NCBI GenBank assembly: GCA_000310025.1
Contig: FN648151.1
Span: 327,621 to 391,620, forward strand
DNA length: 64,000 nucleotides
Reading direction: 5' to 3'
Source: Ectocarpus siliculosus
Taxonomy: Eukaryota; Sar; Phaeophyceae; Ectocarpales; Ectocarpaceae
The position numbers and the translations under genes are program-made. This document shows, piece by piece, positions 59,901 to 64,000 of the stretch (position 1 is the stretch's first letter; every line of letters begins with the position of its first letter). The notes under the pieces were generated by a model that made no database searches, was not told where the DNA came from, and saw only the letters and a list, made by a program, of their open reading frames with translations.

Positions 59901-60800
59901 CATGTTGAGTCTGTAAAGCGCATATTTGACCGCCCGTTGTCGAGGAAACAACGACAAGCACGATGGCGTCGAGGCTATTGACTGCTGGATGTCAGCGTCG
60001 TTGTGTTGAGGCGTTCCTGTTCCATTCAAGAAACTTGCTTCAACTGGTGAACGGACACCAAGAAACTACACAAAACGTGTTCCAACACGAAACGTGTTCC
60101 AAAACCCCAAGTTGGCAGGTCCAAGACTCACGTTGATCGTTCTCTCTAATGACGGACTCGAAACAGAGAAGCCACTCCGAGTCTACAGCAGTTTCGCGCA
60201 GCCAAGCTGTTTTGTTTCGATGTCTCTCAGGTCTTTTGCACAAAGGAGAACAGGGTGATTTCCAGTGGAATTGGTCGAGAGAGGAACGATGTCACACGAC
60301 GAGACGAATCCCGTCGCTCCCGGCGGGTTTTGAATCAGGGACGTGGGAACGTTCGGTGTGAAACCAAAAGTGCGCGTTGCGTCCAGGAACTCACGCTTGA
60401 AGCACCGACCGCATAATAGACCCAAACCAGCCGCAGAGAGATACGGCTAGACAGAGGTTTTGGTCAGTGCTCACGTGAGAGGCAACCTTTTTCTTTGCAG
60501 CATGAGGCCATCTCCAGTGATCTTGGGACAACTGCGAGCGTAGCCTTGACGAAGAACGCGGTGTACAGGCATTGGCGATGGAACGCCTACGTCTTTTCTA
60601 CCCCATGCGAAACGACATGGCGGACAGTCTGAACAAACCTAGAGAGGAAGCAGGGACACGCCGTCAGTGGGGTTGCGTGATGCATTGCATTGTCCCTCGT
60701 TGCTGCCCGATGCCGCCCGCACACTTGTGGGAACAACACCTGTTTGTCACTGGAATGCGCATTCTGCTCGGAATTTTTCCAAACCATAACGTTTCTGCAG
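56985..60800. other. Gene-poor, isolated possible exons only
   Basis: One isolated candidate exon near 59478-59558 (QAPKEGLRARHKGAMRQWW then GSGCTQDGDEIG) ends at a GTAAGT donor. Otherwise frames are short. The 5' exon(s) of the EsV-1-7 gene should lie in the right part. Confidence 0.3.
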
Positions 60801-61667
60801 TCAACACCTGTGATCGCCAGACACCGTGGACGGGGACAACCAAGCTGCGAGGAGATCGGCTGCTCAATGCGGCCATCGTACGGCAAAGACAACAGCAAGA
60901 AGGCGGAATTCTGCTCTCAGCATGCGAAGCAGGGTATGGTTAATGTCGTTCACAAGAGGTGCGGTCATACAGCGTGCTCCACCAGGCCGTCGTATGGTGA
61001 CGCCGGCAGCAAGAAGGCAGAGTTTTGCTCTCAACATGCGAAGCAGGGTATGGTTAACGTTCGCAACAAGAGGTGCGGTCATACAGCGTGCTCCACCAGG
61101 CCGTCGTATGGTGACGCCGGCAGCAAGAAGGCAGAGTTTTGCTCTCAACATGCGAAGCAGGGTATGGTTAACGTTCACAACAAGAGGTGCGGTCATCCAG
61201 CGTGCTTCGCTAGGCCGTCGTATGGTACAGCCGGCAGCAAGGCGGAGTATTGTTCTCGGCACGCGAAGCAGGGCATGGTCAATGTCGATCACAAGAGGTG
61301 CGGCCATCCAGGTTGCATGAAGCAGGCATCATATGGTACACCCGGCAGCAAGAAGAGGGAGTTCTGCTCCCGGCACGCGAAGCAGGGCATGCATTGTGTC
61401 AGCAACAAGACGTGCGGTCATCCAGGTTGCATGAAGCAGGCGTCGTATGGTGATACCGTCGGCAGGAAGGCGGAGTTCTGCTCCCAGCACGCGAAGCAGG
61501 GCATGCTTAGTGTCGTTCACAAGAGGTGCGGCCATCCAGGTTGCATGAAGCAGCCGTCATATGGTGACGCCGGCAACCGGAAGGCGGAGTTCTGCTCTCC
61601 ACACGCGAAGGAGGGCATGATTGACGTAAGAAATGGAATACGCCAGAGGTCACGGCTTACGGTATAA
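60801..61667 (+). CDS. EsV-1-7 repeat protein (seven repeats), last exon
   Basis: The frame is open from the acceptor TTTCTGCAG at 60792-60800 to the stop at 61665-61667. It contains seven tandem units of C-x4-C-x16-C-x2-H-x12, the EsV-1-7 motif named after an Ectocarpus virus gene. It is known in brown algae from the developmental regulator IMMEDIATE UPRIGHT and a large cellular family. Typical unit pieces are CGHTACSTRPSYGDAGSKK and AEFCSQHAKQGMVNVRNKR. The first unit starts CEEIGC; the fourth is one residue short in the 16-residue spacer; the last has a divergent tail (RNGIRQRSRLTV). Cys and His are conserved in all seven, consistent with metal binding. The frame continues upstream only to a TTG, so the start codon is in an unseen 5' exon. 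Function in this gene is unknown; a regulatory role is inferred from family. Confidence 0.88.
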   Translation, partial: STPVIARHRGRGQPSCEEIGCSMRPSYGKDNSKKAEFCSQHAKQGMVNVVHKRCGHTACSTRPSYGDAGSKKAEFCSQHAKQGMVNVRNKRCGHTACSTRPSYGDAGSKKAEFCSQHAKQGMVNVHNKRCGHPACFARPSYGTAGSKAEYCSRHAKQGMVNVDHKRCGHPGCMKQASYGTPGSKKREFCSRHAKQGMHCVSNKTCGHPGCMKQASYGDTVGRKAEFCSQHAKQGMLSVVHKRCGHPGCMKQPSYGDAGNRKAEFCSPHAKEGMIDVRNGIRQRSRLTV

Positions 61668-62083
61668 CTCAGAGTGCGCTGTTACGCCGGTGTCCCAAAC
61701 GTTGAGTGATGCGGGATGCACGATTAGTAGACTGCGCAAGCGTTCGACCCAGTCTTATTTAGTTGGCGTTGTGCTTATTCATGTCCATGGTCACGGTCTG
61801 GATGGTCGTGCAGGAGATGCACCTAGGCATACGTCCGCGTTTTTCTCCTTCGCGAACCTGTAGACAAGATGCAGGCGCGCGAGGGCGGCACAAGGTGCAC
61901 CACTTGAAACAGCCAAGCGCTTGGAGGCGAAGTAGACGCCATATGTCGTGTCACTGCCTGTGGAGAAGTACCGAGGTTTGAGCGCTTGGTGTCATGATCA
62001 GTGTATTCACATGGGCTTAGCGGTGCCGAGAACAAGGGCACGTGTTAACGGGCTTGAGAGGAGCACCGTCGCCACAACACATA
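61668..62083. other. 3' flank of EsV-1-7 gene
   Basis: Short frames only; presumed 3' UTR and intergenic sequence. Confidence 0.35.
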
Positions 62084-62644
62084 CTCCCTCTGGGCCGAAA
62101 TATAAGATCGATAAGGACCCCGGGCCACATATCTCGCGAAAACGTTGTTTCGCGGAAGTCCGGAGTTCGATCCCCCCTCAGAACCCATCTTTTACCCCAA
62201 AAAATCACGTAATTTTTTTCCAAAACATATTTCTTCCCTTGTCTCATTTTACTACCCTGACGCTTTGTTTCCGGTCAACACCAAAGATAAAGTACGAACA
62301 AATGAAAATTGCGTTCTATAGATAGGTCAAGATTACGAGGAAAAAATAACATTCGAAAAAAAAATTGGGGGGGGGCGTACGACAATAAAAACGACACGCT
62401 TGATTCCTGACAATTGATTCCTGACAATTTTCGCTCGAAATCATTGCCGTTTGAGTTACTATTCTCAGGGGGAGGGGATAAAACTTTATCATCCCGTTCT
62501 TTTTTTACCTGAAGCCGCGCTTATACTACCCGAGCATCATGGCAAAAAAAATCCCCAAGAAAAGGAACATCTAACCACCGAACCTAGAAACCGATCTTAC
62601 ATTTGGACCATCCCAACCAATCTTTTATTTCGGCCCAGAGGGAG
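62084..62644. mobile_element. Stowaway-like MITE (Tc1/mariner type)
   Basis: Terminal inverted repeats CTCCCTCTGGGCCGAAATAT and its complement (ATTTCGGCCCAGAGGGAG) are immediately flanked by TA on both sides (62082-62083, 62645-62646). The TIR start CTCCCTC and the TA duplication are hallmarks of Stowaway elements. 561 bp; the interior is AT-rich and has no transposase. Confidence 0.82.
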
Positions 62645-62646
62645 TA

Positions 62647-64000
62647 GTAGTAAACAAGACTTTCGCACATTAATCCACACTCTGTTTTATCGCACCACGT
62701 TTAGTATGTGTGGGTGTGTGTTGTTTTCGGCATTTTTAGGTTCAGCTTTGGGGATGCCAATATATGATGTCGATGAAGGCTTGTACAGGGGTCCACTCAC
62801 GCCCCTCGAGTTATTAGTTTGAAGCGGGTTAGAAGGCATTGATTTTGTTCTCCGACATGCTCCTATCGTTGGCGTCTGGAACGCGTTTGATATCCAGCGT
62901 GTGCAGAATCAAGAGTGTGATGCCATTGCCTTCGAAACGTGTCCCTGGGGTACATGCTTGCAGGGAGTGTGGTTGTGAGGGAGAGGACAAGAGATGGGGT
63001 GTCGAGTGTGAAACCACCCTAGAGTCGCCAGGATCCATCCAAAATGGCGTCAAGTGCAACCAGCTCACTGAAACCTGGGGCTGTAGGTGTTGGGTGTGCG
63101 CCTACAACCCCAGGACGACGAACGTGGCGAAGTGAACAGGGCGTATACGACAGAAAAACAGGTAACGAGCGCACACCTCCCATTTGTAACTTGAGGTTTC
63201 GGCTGAACATAAATATGAAAAACAGAGACCGACTACCTCGAAGGAGATACTTTTGTGTGATTTGGGTGATTTCACAGAAATCCTGGCACTCAAACTGAGA
63301 CGGATTTCTCTTAGGAAATCCCAGGCCGAATGCATATCAGTCATTTCATCGTGTGTCGGGACAACGGGCAAGACACACGGTTTCTTTTCAAATTTCTGAA
63401 CAGCCTCGATCAATCCTGGAGGGCAATTCCAAATGCGAAACTGCACTCCGACGGGCCCGGCGGACATGACACGAACGAGAAATTATCTCCGGAAGGCTCA
63501 AACATCTAAACTTGACTTTCGTGGGACGAAACACTTCTTCAACAAGTGAACAATAATGTGGAAACACGGGCTTTTCTCGCTACCCAGGACTCATGAGAAA
63601 GGCCAGCGATCAGGGCTGGCTCCTCTCAGTTGTCTGCAAGAGGCCGCCAGCATGCACAGGATCAACGCAGCATACAGTTCATTCATGAACACCAACCACA
63701 CACAGCTTTCCATTCAATGCACTTACACCTGTTGGTTGCGCGTCTAAGCCGCTGCGAACTAATCGTAGGCGCCTTGGCATTATATAGCATGGCGACTTCT
63801 CGTATTGATCTCAGATCGCGCATCAAAAGAAATTCCTCCGATTCAAGGCCGTGACATGTTCTCCTAGCATACATCAGCCCGCCGCGGCGCTCACAAGAGC
63901 AATCAACTGCTCCAATTGTCCCATATCAACACCTTGGGACATTTAAGGCGAAAGGGGAGGGACACATCATCAAACAGCACATCCTGCACACGGCCCACAG
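62647..64000. other. Right end of window, one weak minus-strand ORF
   Basis: A minus-strand frame 63102-63467 (MSAGPVGVQFRIWNCPPG, HDEMTDMHSAWDFLREIRLS) looks protein-like for its first 60 residues but matches no family I recognise. Otherwise nothing is supported. Confidence 0.3.

Noticed and set aside
60801-61667. EsV-1-7 gene as part of an integrated virus
   Set aside because: The motif family is abundant among cellular brown algal genes and no other viral gene lies nearby.
63102-63467. 121-codon minus-strand frame as a gene
   Set aside because: Protein-like in its first half but no family match or splice context; mentioned only as a weak ORF.

Overview
The window is nuclear DNA of a multicellular stramenopile, most likely an Ectocarpus-like brown alga. 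Three things point there: genes split into many small GC-rich exons by long introns with GT-AG (occasionally GC-AG) borders; a seven-fold EsV-1-7 repeat protein at the right end, a cysteine/histidine motif family known as strongly expanded in brown algae; and Lin-12/Notch-type (LNR) repeats spread over symmetric exons. No bacterial operons, rRNA or CRISPR are present. All gene models were read by eye from frame continuity, splice borders and intron phase, so exon edges are predictions.

Layout. 1-4.8 kb: 5' half of a mitochondrial HSP60 gene on the minus strand, running off the left edge. 6.3-6.7 kb: doubtful GC-rich minus-strand ORF. 7.1-9.5 kb: minus-strand gene with a DysF-like motif and a short coiled coil. 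9.8-12.1 kb: complete three-exon coiled-coil gene (minus). 12.3-15.95 kb: SpoU/TrmH-family RNA methyltransferase (plus), head-to-head with the coiled-coil gene across about 225 bp. 17.9-19.3 kb: Ala/Lys-rich ORF (minus). 20.6-24.8 kb: repeats, including two related 1.2-kb inverted-repeat elements lying end to end. 25-25.6 kb: acidic ORF (minus). 26.4-33.2 kb: protein kinase gene (plus), with an array of four 63-66 nt exons just before the kinase Gly-loop exon. 33.7-38.9 kb: dispersed repeat carrying a tRNA-derived SINE, a tRNA-like sequence and a broken Ty1/copia fossil. 40.3-45.9 kb: secreted LNR-repeat gene (plus). 46-48.8 kb: second SINE and a second copy of the dispersed repeat, interrupted by a tandem-repeat block. 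48.8-60.7 kb: gene-poor, with two weak multi-exon candidates. 60.8-61.7 kb: EsV-1-7 gene. 62.1-62.6 kb: Stowaway-like MITE.

The genes do not form a pathway. Housekeeping functions (HSP60 folding, RNA 2'-O-methylation) sit beside lineage-specific repeat proteins (kinase with an exon array, LNR protein, EsV-1-7 protein). The recurring theme is duplication of small phase-compatible exons and mobile elements nested into each other. The two most novel-looking signals are the micro-exon array of the kinase gene and the end-to-end pair of 1.2-kb inverted-repeat elements.
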